This document shows positions 1-7,740 of a DNA stretch of 64,000 nt, piece after piece. The DNA is from Coleofasciculus sp. LEGE 07092 (GTDB lineage Bacteria > Cyanobacteriota > Cyanobacteriia > Cyanobacteriales > Coleofasciculaceae), in contig NZ_JADEWY010000013.1 in assembly GCF_015207375.1 (NCBI RefSeq), forward strand, positions 1-64,000, in the 5' to 3' direction. Under the pieces are notes generated by a model. The model was given only the letters and a program-made list of their open reading frames with translations. It was not told where the DNA came from and did not search any database. Position 1 is the first letter of the stretch, and every line of letters starts with the position of its first letter. A program made the translations under genes and the position numbers.

Positions 1-80
1 CTAATCGTTATTTATTGCTGGGATTCAATCATTTAATGGCTGCAATGAATCAATTTAAACCTTGTTATGCTTCTGGATGA
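1..80 (+). CDS. possible C-terminal end of a gene entering from the left edge
   Basis: One frame is open from the window edge (base 3) to a TGA at 78-80 and would encode about 25 residues with a natural-looking composition (LLLGFNHLMAAMNQFKPCYA). No family is recognised and the rest lies outside the window, so it could be chance. The 137 bp up to the next gene contain no other visible feature. Confidence 0.25.
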   Translation, partial: NRYLLLGFNHLMAAMNQFKPCYASG

Positions 81-217
81 TTTCACTGATTAACTACTAG
101 CTCATTTCGGAAAGTGACAGAAGAGGGTTACTCTTTATCTTCCCCATCACCTCATCACCCCCACCTTCATCAACTCAGGTAATGGCAAGATGAGTAATAA
201 TAGCGGGTAAAGAGACA

Positions 218-1300
218 ATGGCAAACAAGTCAAATCAACCAAGAAATGACGATGCTGTTCTGGGAGGTTACAACCCGCCACCCAGGAGTGGTATGGTTTT
301 GGGCGGTATCCAAGGGGTAAAGGTGCGCTTGAGTAGTCCATTCGTTGAAGAGCGCATAGCAGCAGCTTCGGAAGCGCTAAAGTACGGGGATGCGGGCTTA
401 GATTTGATCCTTCAAGCGTTACAGGATGATTCTGGGCAAGTCCGACGAATAGCTCACTTGCTTCTGTGGGAAAGGACTGAGCCTCATGTAAGACAGGCGA
501 TACAGAACTATGCTCCCACGGACATGGTTGCCTGCTGGCGTTTGGACGAAACGGAAGGGAAAACGGCTACAGATAGTGTCGGTAGCCATCACGGAACCAT
601 TGAGGGAGCAACTCCCACTACTATTGTTCCTGGCAGGATGCCTGGATTGGGAGGGGCAGGGAATCCTGATGAAATCAACCCAGATTCTTACCGTTTTGTT
701 GAGTTTGTTCTACCTAAGGGGTTGGGAAGTGCCTTATCCTTCGATGGCAATGATTATGTAGAAGTCCCCAATGCGCCCGAGTTGAACTTCGGCACAGGTG
801 ATTTTTCGATTTGTATTGGAATTAAGACTCGCAGTCGTGGGGGAATTGATGTGATTTTGGACAAGCGAGTTGAAATATCGGGTTCGGTACAGGGGTATTG
901 TTGTTGTATATATCAGGGTCGGCTGTTGCTGCAACTGGCGGATGGGATAGAGTCAGAATGGACGAATTACGATAGCCAATTTGCGATCGCGGATGATAAG
1001 TGGCATCACATCGTGGTAACGATTGACAGAGACTGTGCTGATGGGGGACGGTGGTATGTCGATGGGATAGAAGTCGGCAAGCGGTTTAACCCAACCAATC
1101 GACAGGGTTCTGTGAGCAATTTCAAACCCTTGATAATGGGTAGGCGTTCTGATAATTCCAGTTCACCGGGTTTCTTCAAGGGCAGCATGAGCGATGTCAG
1201 ACTCTTCAATCGGGTACTGGATGCAGCAGAGGTGCCAGCTATCTATCAGGTGGTTGGCGTGCGGGTAACACGCTCGAGTTTTCAACGAGGAATACGGTAG
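218..1300 (+). CDS. VLGG-module protein with LamG-like jelly-roll domain
   Basis: A 360-residue protein of two parts. Residues 1-110 are a module shared with the genes at 1335 and 25282: QPR near residue 8, two VLGG motifs (14-17 and 27-30), a GVK.R(L/F) motif, and a helical stretch rich in Ala and Leu resembling one or two HEAT repeats. Residues about 115-345 look like a LamG/concanavalin-type fold: CWRLDETEG, ALSFDGNDYVEVPN, DDKWHHIVVTIDR and WYVDGIEVG are typical of LamG_3 domains that bind carbohydrate or protein ligands. No signal peptide is visible, so the protein is probably cytoplasmic. The next gene starts 34 bp downstream on the same strand, suggesting cotranscription. The role is unknown; ligand recognition through the LamG part is inference. 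Confidence 0.8.
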   Translation: MANKSNQPRNDDAVLGGYNPPPRSGMVLGGIQGVKVRLSSPFVEERIAAASEALKYGDAGLDLILQALQDDSGQVRRIAHLLLWERTEPHVRQAIQNYAPTDMVACWRLDETEGKTATDSVGSHHGTIEGATPTTIVPGRMPGLGGAGNPDEINPDSYRFVEFVLPKGLGSALSFDGNDYVEVPNAPELNFGTGDFSICIGIKTRSRGGIDVILDKRVEISGSVQGYCCCIYQGRLLLQLADGIESEWTNYDSQFAIADDKWHHIVVTIDRDCADGGRWYVDGIEVGKRFNPTNRQGSVSNFKPLIMGRRSDNSSSPGFFKGSMSDVRLFNRVLDAAEVPAIYQVVGVRVTRSSFQRGIR

Positions 1301-1334
1301 AGTTTTGAGGGGAAGGGGGAACGAATAAAGGACA

Positions 1335-2546
1335 ATGCCAGACTATCTCCATCAACCTAGAGATTATGATGCCGTCCTTGGTTCGTCGCACTCAGCTCCT
1401 GTGGGTGCGGTGATTTTGGGAGGAATGGATGGCGTTAAGCGACGCTTGGCTAGTGCAGAAGTCGAGTCAAGGATTGCAGGACTAAATGATGCTTCTAACT
1501 ATGGCAAATTTGGCTTGGATTTAATTATTCAGGCGTTAAACGATGAGTCCGAGGACGTGCAGCGTTTAGCCTATTTGTTGCTGAGAAACAGAACGGAACC
1601 ACAAGCAACGAGAGCGTTACTGGCATACATACCCTACCGATTGTTTAATGGTATGAGTACAGTTAAAGCGGGTCAAGAAATTGCAATTAGTCCCGATGGG
1701 AATAGAATTGTCTATTGGCGAGGCAAGACTATTCGAGTTTGGGATTTACAGAAACAGGAATTGCTTTACACTATTCCTAAATATCCCAAAGCTAGAGAGT
1801 TTTTTGCTTTAAGTCAAAATGTTAAAACTTTGGTTAGGGTGAGAAATGGTGGGGGTAATGTTATTGAGATTTGGCATCAGGAGGAACTGTACTCCATTCT
1901 CTACGGACATGACGGTGAAATTGGCGCGATCGCTATTAGTCCAGATGGGCAGACGATTGCTAGTGGTAGCCAGGATAAAACGATTAAAATTTGGCATCTA
2001 GAGACAAGAAAGCTCATCTGTACCTTTGGCAGTCAACTAACCTTGGGAGCGCATACTGCTGAGATTTTATCCCTTGCGTTCAGCGCTGATGGGAAGACGC
2101 TGGTGAGTAGCGCTCGGGATGGCAAAATTAAGCTGTGGGATTTACGAAATCGAACCCGACCTCGTACACTTCAAGGGTATGCTAATTCTGTTGCCATCAA
2201 CCCGGATGGACTGACCCTTGCAAGTAGCAATTGGCACAATCAAATTCAACTGTGGAATCTTTCCAATCAGACTGTAGAGCATACCCTGACAGGGCATTTC
2301 TATTCTGTGAATGCTTTGGTTTTCAGTCCTTACGGACGAGTGCTAGTGAGTGGTGGGAATGATAAATCTATCCACTTTTGGGATGTACAAACAGGCGATA
2401 AAATTCAGACCTTGACGGGACATACTAACACAGTAGATTGCCTGAGACTGAGTGAAGATGGGCAGCGTTTAGTCAGTGGCGGTTCTGATAAAACGGTTAA
2501 GGTGTGGAGTGTGAGTAGAGAATGGGGAGTGGGGAGTAGGGAGTAG
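1335..2546 (+). CDS. VLGG-module protein with WD40 beta-propeller
   Basis: A 403-residue protein. Residues 1-110 repeat the module of the preceding gene (QPR, VLGS, VILGG, GVKRRL, then a HEAT-like helical pair ending in RTEP). Residues about 115-398 form seven WD40-type blades; the first two are degenerate and the last five carry clear SPDG and IW/LW signatures such as GSQDKTIKIW and GGSDKTVKVW. Seven blades would close a propeller, so the protein should fold. WD40 propellers are protein-interaction scaffolds, and no catalytic domain is visible. The C-terminal residues EWGVGSRE and the TAG stop are encoded by a G-rich 7-bp tandem repeat, so the natural C-terminus may have been altered by that repeat. 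Probably in one operon with the gene 34 bp upstream. Confidence 0.85.
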   Translation: MPDYLHQPRDYDAVLGSSHSAPVGAVILGGMDGVKRRLASAEVESRIAGLNDASNYGKFGLDLIIQALNDESEDVQRLAYLLLRNRTEPQATRALLAYIPYRLFNGMSTVKAGQEIAISPDGNRIVYWRGKTIRVWDLQKQELLYTIPKYPKAREFFALSQNVKTLVRVRNGGGNVIEIWHQEELYSILYGHDGEIGAIAISPDGQTIASGSQDKTIKIWHLETRKLICTFGSQLTLGAHTAEILSLAFSADGKTLVSSARDGKIKLWDLRNRTRPRTLQGYANSVAINPDGLTLASSNWHNQIQLWNLSNQTVEHTLTGHFYSVNALVFSPYGRVLVSGGNDKSIHFWDVQTGDKIQTLTGHTNTVDCLRLSEDGQRLVSGGSDKTVKVWSVSREWGVGSRE

Positions 2547-2556
2547 GGAGTGGGGA
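2524..2556 (+). repeat. GGGAGTA-type short tandem repeat spanning a stop codon
   Basis: A run of GGGAGTG/GGGAGTA heptads crosses the 3' end of the WD40 gene. Read in the gene's frame it gives Gly-Ser-Arg-Glu followed by TAG. It resembles the STRR heptanucleotide repeats described in filamentous cyanobacteria. Related tracts occur near 6467, 21606, 25932, 47140, 55583 and 59403. Confidence 0.75.
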
Positions 2557-2687
2557 ATTTCAGTAAGATTAATATCGTTCTTCGTATATTCCATCCAACT
2601 GAAAACCGCTATAGTCTACAACAGTGACAGACTATCGTGACAGAATACTTCCAGCACATCAACCACCATCATACCGAGGAACGTGCT

Positions 2688-5600
2688 ATGTCCAAATCAA
2701 CGCTTAAAAAACCAGAATTTCGCCATGAACACCGCTTAGGACTGGTGGTATATGGGGGTATCTCCCTCGCTATTTACATGAACGGCATTTGCCGTGAGTT
2801 CTATAATGCTGTACGCGGTCGGGGTATTTATAAACTTATTAAAGCACTTACCGATTCTGATATTGTTGTTGATATTGTATCAGGAACCTCTGCTGGGGGG
2901 ATTAATGGAGTCCTCTTAAGCTATGCTCTAGCTAACAGTACGGACAAGGACGTTGTTGATTTTAAAGAATTTGGTCAGATTTGGCGAGAAAGCGGCAGCA
3001 TTCGCAATCTGATGCATCAGCCTCTAGCGCGAGAATCTAAAGTTGAGTCTGTATTAGATGGGGCAGGATACTATCAATCTGAGCTAGCTACAGCGTTTCA
3101 AAAAGCTAGCAATAATAAAACCGATGCCCCAGCAGGAGAGTGGTTGTCGCCATTTAATGAGTTAGATTTATTTGTCACGGGGACGGATACAATCGGGCGA
3201 ATTTATCGGGCATTTGACGATACCGGAAGCGTGATAGAAGTTAAAGATCATCGTAGCATTTTCAGCCTCAAACACCGTCAAGGTCGCAAAGAACCTTTCA
3301 ATCCCAGCGGCGATCCCGCTGATCCCAATCGCACACCCAAACAAACCTATCAATCTCTGGCAAAACTTTGCCGGATTACCTCATGCTTTCCCGTTGCTTT
3401 TCCGGTGGTTAGCATCGGATTGAAAGAGGATGCCAATGAGTTAGATCGCAGGTTGGTTGAATGGGGACGGCTAGAAACTCGTGAGTTACCTGAAAAGCGA
3501 CCGAGAGAAGGTTATCAATTACATTTTGTCGATGGTGGAGTGTTGGACAATCGACCCTTCAGTTATACCATTCGAGATATTTATTACCGTACTGCCAATC
3601 GTCCAGTTAATCGCCAGCTTTTCTACATCGATCCAAGTCCTGATCGCTTTTCTGGCAGTCCTAAGTTTATCACGATGCCCAAACCCAATGCCTTGGAAGT
3701 GATTCAAGATTCATTAATCGGTTTGCCGATGTATGAAAGTATCAGTAACGATTTAGAGGCAATCAAAGAACATAACGAAAAAATTCGCCGCTACAATGAG
3801 ATTTTAGCGGCTGTTGAAGCTCCAGATTACTCTCTAGCCGAAGTTTCCGGTGAGATTGATGTTAATGAAGGCATTTATCTGCGGAGTCGTCTGATTGGAT
3901 TGCGCGATCGCATCCTGCCGCTAATTTTAAGGATGGATCGAGATGGCAGCAATAACTCCGACAAAGGCAACCAAACCATCTTAGAGAAAACAGCACAATT
4001 ACTAGTCGAAGGCATCACGGGCGAGGGAGAGAGTAAACAACAAGAAGCAATTCTACAAAGAGCTGGAGAACAAATTCGCAATCTAGATGTAGACTATGCC
4101 ATAAGAAAGCATTTCTATATTACTGAAAAGCTTTTCCAATTGCTAGAGAAGGAATCGGGCGCATTAGAATACAAAAAAATCCGATTGTTAGTGAGCAGAC
4201 TTAACCGCCATATCAAGCTAGTAGAAGTTATCGGTACGGCGTTAAATATGTTCCTGAGTCACCCTCAAGTCAGCGAATCATTCTACCGTTTGCTAGAGCA
4301 TCAACCTCCCCGCACTAATCAGGAATTAACCAATCGCTTACGCACTCAAATCTACGATCGCCTCTTGCGACTGAATCGCTTTTTCCTTGATGCTGATGGG
4401 TTAGAAAAGTTTGTGCCTCCAGCTTTTAATCGAGAACGTTTTAAAGCTATTCCCGCTGACTTTTTTAAAAAATTACCCTCACGAGCTAATGACTTAGCCT
4501 TAGAGTTTGATCAACTGGATACTAAACCCGTTGATTGGTTGTCTCAAAAACAAATTTCTGGTATTCTTGAGCAATTCAAGCAAAAAATTAGCAACTTAGA
4601 AGACAATCCATCTTACCTAGAAACAATCTGGTCAGATGAACGCTACGGAGAACGAAGCCCAGACAACTGCGGCAACGAATTTTGCTCAGTTTTGTCTAAA
4701 GTGGAGCAAGCCTCAGATATCTTGATCCAGTCGAGTGGATTGAAAAAGCCAAAAGATATCTTCAATCGGTTTAAAAACTTTCGTCATTTGGATCGCGTAC
4801 TTTATCCCTTTGAATACTTAAGCTCTCTAAACGAAAAAGATATTATTAAAACCATTCGATTTAGTCCCGATGATGCACAAATGGGATTAGGAAAAGGGAA
4901 AACAATTGAGGATAAATTAGCTGGAGATACTTTAAATGCTTTTGGGGGATTTTTCAAGAAATCCTGGCGGTCAAATGATATGCTGTGGGGACGATTGGAC
5001 GGGCTTAACCGCATTTTTGAAGCCTTAGTCACCCGTGATTCTCTAAAATCGTTTCCTAGGTTTCTAGAACGACAATCTCAGGAGCAGAGATGTACGAAAG
5101 ACGAATACTTAGAATTGCTAGTTCACGAATGTTTCTCCAACGTCCAACCCAGCGATCGCCAAAAACTAAAATCCCATCTTAAGATATTATCCGAACCCAA
5201 TTCCCAAGCATCGGATGCAGTCTTGGACATCATTTTTAACGACTTGGTACTAGAGAGTCATCGCTCAATTTTATCAGCAGATATTCGGACTGTTATAGAA
5301 GATGAGATTGCCGAACAAATCTCCTGGAACCGACAGCGAATTCAACCGAATGAACCCGATAATGTTGAAAAACTACTGGTTAAACTAGGAGATGAACCAC
5401 CTAAATATCGACCTGTTCCCGGTTACTTTCAAAAAAGTGTTAGCCTCTTAGCGGCTGGAAAATTAGCGAAAGATGCTATTGATACGCTATCACCTCACGA
5501 AAAAGAAGAGTTTTTTCGTAATCAATACCGAGTCGGCAAAGAAACGGTGTTGAAAGATATTCCCAGTATTGTGCTGGCAAATTTAGCAACTCGATTTAGT

Positions 5601-5918
5601 CTAGTGCTGCGAGATATTATTAACACCCTATTGGGTGAGAGACGTGCTGCACAACTCCGAGGACTGTTATCTTATCAGTTTTTTAACAAGTCAGTCCAAT
5701 TGTTCTACTGGTGGTTGCAACTGAGGGGACCAACGGCAATGCAAAGCCCGAATTTTATCGGCAGGCGACCTCTACTTTTGATCGTTCAGGTAGTGTTGTT
5801 ATTGACGGCTATTATTGCTGTTGCGATCGCTGTAGCTAAATCACCCTTAGCCGTAGCTGTGGCGTTGATTGCCACCGTCCTCTTTTGGTTACTGGGGTAT
5901 CTGTGGAAAAAATTTTAA
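2688..5918 (+). CDS. large patatin-like phospholipase with C-terminal membrane anchor
   Basis: A 1,076-residue protein of the long patatin-related family. The oxyanion-hole region (LGLVVYGGISLAIYMNG) is followed by the nucleophile elbow GTSAGG with Ser68, and the catalytic Asp lies in VDGGVLDN (about residue 282), so the Ser-Asp dyad is complete. Residues about 350-1000 are mostly helical with no domain I can name. The C-terminus has two hydrophobic segments (around LLLIVQVVLLLTAIIAVAIA and VALIATVLFWLLGYLW), predicting membrane attachment. The start at 2688 is chosen because GAGGA lies 7 bases upstream; the frame also opens at a GTG at 2637 without such a site. Patatins hydrolyse acyl esters of membrane lipids. 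It follows the two VLGG-module genes on the same strand after a 141-bp gap. A housekeeping lipase or a conflict-system effector are both possible. Confidence 0.9.
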   Translation: MSKSTLKKPEFRHEHRLGLVVYGGISLAIYMNGICREFYNAVRGRGIYKLIKALTDSDIVVDIVSGTSAGGINGVLLSYALANSTDKDVVDFKEFGQIWRESGSIRNLMHQPLARESKVESVLDGAGYYQSELATAFQKASNNKTDAPAGEWLSPFNELDLFVTGTDTIGRIYRAFDDTGSVIEVKDHRSIFSLKHRQGRKEPFNPSGDPADPNRTPKQTYQSLAKLCRITSCFPVAFPVVSIGLKEDANELDRRLVEWGRLETRELPEKRPREGYQLHFVDGGVLDNRPFSYTIRDIYYRTANRPVNRQLFYIDPSPDRFSGSPKFITMPKPNALEVIQDSLIGLPMYESISNDLEAIKEHNEKIRRYNEILAAVEAPDYSLAEVSGEIDVNEGIYLRSRLIGLRDRILPLILRMDRDGSNNSDKGNQTILEKTAQLLVEGITGEGESKQQEAILQRAGEQIRNLDVDYAIRKHFYITEKLFQLLEKESGALEYKKIRLLVSRLNRHIKLVEVIGTALNMFLSHPQVSESFYRLLEHQPPRTNQELTNRLRTQIYDRLLRLNRFFLDADGLEKFVPPAFNRERFKAIPADFFKKLPSRANDLALEFDQLDTKPVDWLSQKQISGILEQFKQKISNLEDNPSYLETIWSDERYGERSPDNCGNEFCSVLSKVEQASDILIQSSGLKKPKDIFNRFKNFRHLDRVLYPFEYLSSLNEKDIIKTIRFSPDDAQMGLGKGKTIEDKLAGDTLNAFGGFFKKSWRSNDMLWGRLDGLNRIFEALVTRDSLKSFPRFLERQSQEQRCTKDEYLELLVHECFSNVQPSDRQKLKSHLKILSEPNSQASDAVLDIIFNDLVLESHRSILSADIRTVIEDEIAEQISWNRQRIQPNEPDNVEKLLVKLGDEPPKYRPVPGYFQKSVSLLAAGKLAKDAIDTLSPHEKEEFFRNQYRVGKETVLKDIPSIVLANLATRFSLVLRDIINTLLGERRAAQLRGLLSYQFFNKSVQLFYWWLQLRGPTAMQSPNFIGRRPLLLIVQVVLLLTAIIAVAIAVAKSPLAVAVALIATVLFWLLGYLWKKF

Positions 5919-6100
5919 TGGGGAGTGGAAATTTTCCCTTTTCTTTCCCTTTACCCCTAGAGATAGTGTAACTGCGTAAGTCCTGACCTTGTTAATCCCT
6001 GAAACGAAACTTTTCGATCTAGTGAATTTTGTTTCTTCATTCCCTGTAAAGGGTGGGTGTCTACTCTAAAATGTAAACGACTCTTAGCCTAATTCAAGAG

Positions 6101-6463
6101 ATGGCATCATCAAAATCTAAACAAAAGTCTTCTGGATCGAGCGATCGCGCTGCCTACCGCGAGTTTGGTTCTGACAGCAATCCTGCTGCTTTAGAACGAG
6201 GCGTTCAGGAACTTCCGCCTAATCAGCAAAATTTGAAAGTTCAGGCATCCCGGAAAGGACGTAAGGGTAAAACAGTAACGGTGATTACGGGGTTTCAAAG
6301 CAGCTCTGAAACCCTTACTCAGTTACTCAAACAACTCAAAACCCAATGCGGTAGCGGTGGTACGGTTAAGGACGATACCATTGAAATTCAAGGAGATCAT
6401 GTTCAAAAGTTGGTGCAAATTCTGACTAAGTTGGGTTATAAGGCAAAAGTTAGCGGTGGTTAG
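6101..6463 (+). CDS. SUI1/eIF1-family translation initiation factor-like protein
   Basis: A 120-residue protein. The C-terminal half (about residues 55-118) is a SUI1 domain: VTVITGFQ, then LKTQCGSGGTVKDDTIEIQG and VQILTKLGYKAKVSGG match the conserved loop and final strand of eIF1/YciH proteins. The N-terminal 50 residues are polar and low in complexity (Ser, Lys, Gln), typical of cyanobacterial members. Family knowledge suggests binding to the small ribosomal subunit and a role in initiation fidelity; the bacterial function is poorly defined. It is flanked by intergenic regions and looks monocistronic. A G-rich tandem repeat begins a few bases after the stop. Confidence 0.93.
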   Translation: MASSKSKQKSSGSSDRAAYREFGSDSNPAALERGVQELPPNQQNLKVQASRKGRKGKTVTVITGFQSSSETLTQLLKQLKTQCGSGGTVKDDTIEIQGDHVQKLVQILTKLGYKAKVSGG

Positions 6464-6466
6464 CAA

Positions 6467-6504
6467 GGGAGCAGGGGAGCAGGGGAGCAGGGGAGCAGGG
6501 GAGA
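6467..6504 (+). repeat. (AGCAGGGG)n tandem repeat, G-quadruplex-capable
   Basis: Four to five consecutive AGCAGGGG-type units start 4 bp after the SUI1 stop codon. At least four runs of G separated by four-base loops lie on the coding strand, which meets the usual G-quadruplex pattern and would be in the 3' UTR of the transcript. Confidence 0.75.
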
Positions 6505-6516
6505 GTATAGATATAA

Positions 6517-6587
6517 TAGACTTCTCTAAAAATGAGTCTGAAACCCTTGTACAGCTTGAGCTAAGATCTAATTTCTGGAGAGGTCTA
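6517..6587 (+). mobile_element. 71-bp MITE-like element, copy A
   Basis: A 71-bp segment starting TAGACTTCTC and ending GAGAGGTCTA, with imperfect terminal inverted repeats. The internal segments TCTGAAACCCTT and CTAATTTCTGGAGA match, in reverse orientation, the element at 26035-26105, which has the same length. Flanking TA dinucleotides would suit an IS630/Tc1-type target. No coding capacity. Confidence 0.6.
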
Positions 6588-6614
6588 ATTGGCATACACT
6601 ACAACCCTACACCC

Positions 6615-6661
6615 GTTCGGCGAGCGCGGTAACTGAGCGGATCGAGTGAGCCTCGCCGAAC
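6615..6661 (+). repeat. intergenic palindromic hairpin element
   Basis: GTTCGGCGAG (6615-6624) is perfectly inverted as CTCGCCGAAC (6652-6661) around a 27-base loop containing GAGCGGATCGAGTGAG. It lies between SUI1 and Uma2 with no T-tract, so it looks like a dispersed REP-type palindrome rather than a terminator. The rest of the 450-bp gap (6662-6914) holds nothing I recognise. Confidence 0.6.
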
Positions 6662-6914
6662 TCCTGTCGAAGTTTATTGACACTTTTGGTTAAGCGATCG
6701 CTTTTGTCGAGCAGGTATACTCGTAGTTAACAAAATGAGAAAGTGCGCAAGTTCGCTCAGAAGAAATTGACCGAATATTTACATTAAAGCTGGGGAATAA
6801 TTCCAAATGAGGGTGTGATTCAACCCCTTACAGATATTGGAGAAGTTAGCAGATATCCATTGGCAGCAGCGCAAGAACCCATGACAAAGTAGACAAATTT
6901 TGTGTTTGAATATT

Positions 6915-7553
6915 ATGAAATTAACTACCGAAGAAATCACTTACCCCTCAAGCGACGATCAACCCATGGCAGACAGCACAATCCAGTACCAATGGATTAC
7001 CACAATCAAAGGTGGTTGTGATGCTCTGTTTAAAAATGACCCCAATGTATTCGTTGCGGGTGACTTACTGTGGTATCCCGTTGAAGGTAACAACAGGATT
7101 TGTCAAGCCCCTGATACGATGGTAGTTTTTGGCAGACCCAAAGATGATAGACGTTCCTATCTGCAATGGAAAGAGAATAATATTCCCCCACAAGTCGTCT
7201 TTGAAATTCGCTCCTACAGTGATAGCCAGACCAAAATGGCAAAAAAACTAGTCTTCTATAATCGCTACGGAGTAGAAGAGTATTACCTTTATGATCCAGA
7301 TGACAAAGAATTGACGGGTTGGCACCGAGTTGAGGGACTATTAGAAGTCATTGAACCGATGTCAGGTTGGGTCAGTCCTCGCTTAAACGTTCACTTTGAG
7401 CTAACAGAGGAAGGGTTAGCATTATATCGACCGGATGGACAAAAGTTTCTCTCCTATTTGGAATTGGAGCAACAACGGGAACAAGAAGCCCAACGTGCCG
7501 AACGATTAGCAGCGAAATTGCGCGAATTGAATATCGATCCAGATAGTTTATAA
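6915..7553 (+). CDS. Uma2-family (DUF820) PD-(D/E)XK nuclease-like protein
   Basis: A 212-residue protein of the Uma2 family, which has a restriction-endonuclease-like fold and is greatly expanded in cyanobacteria. Visible signatures are VAGDLLWYPVE, the acidic site AP-D-TMVVFGRP, VVFEIRS with the second acidic residue, a following Lys in KMAKKLVFYNRYGVEEYY, and YDPDDKE. The start at ATG 6915 is preferred over an upstream TTG because the paralogue at 20835 aligns from there (EITYPSSDDQPMA versus EIIYPESDGQPMA). The C-terminal 30 residues are a charged helix rich in Gln, Glu and Arg. The biological role of these genes is unsettled; nuclease activity is inferred from fold only. Confidence 0.88.
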   Translation: MKLTTEEITYPSSDDQPMADSTIQYQWITTIKGGCDALFKNDPNVFVAGDLLWYPVEGNNRICQAPDTMVVFGRPKDDRRSYLQWKENNIPPQVVFEIRSYSDSQTKMAKKLVFYNRYGVEEYYLYDPDDKELTGWHRVEGLLEVIEPMSGWVSPRLNVHFELTEEGLALYRPDGQKFLSYLELEQQREQEAQRAERLAAKLRELNIDPDSL

Positions 7554-7574
7554 GTGAAGCTTCGTGATTGCCTT

Positions 7575-7606
7575 GCTGCGCCGTACTCAATCGGCGGCTT
7601 TTTTTA
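7575..7606 (+). terminator. intrinsic terminator after Uma2 gene
   Basis: The GC-rich inverted repeat GCGCCG/CGGCGGC around the loop TACTCAAT is followed by seven T residues, 20-50 bp after the Uma2 stop codon. Confidence 0.7.
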
Positions 7607-7648
7607 ACGCAGAGGTACGCAGAGGATTTCGCAAAGGGACGCGGAGGT
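7606..7648 (+). repeat. ACGCAGAGG-type degenerate tandem repeat
   Basis: Four imperfect copies of an approximately 10-bp unit (ACGCAGAGGT, ACGCAGAGGA, CGCAAAGGG, ACGCGGAGG) directly follow the Uma2 terminator. This is a short intergenic repeat of a type common in cyanobacterial genomes. Confidence 0.6.
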
Positions 7649-7740
7649 TAAAGGAGGTTGGTAAATATCACTATTAGATGAGCTTACCCTGATTTTTATG
7701 AAAATTACCCTATCTTTAGATAGAGCAAGATCTGAGCTAC

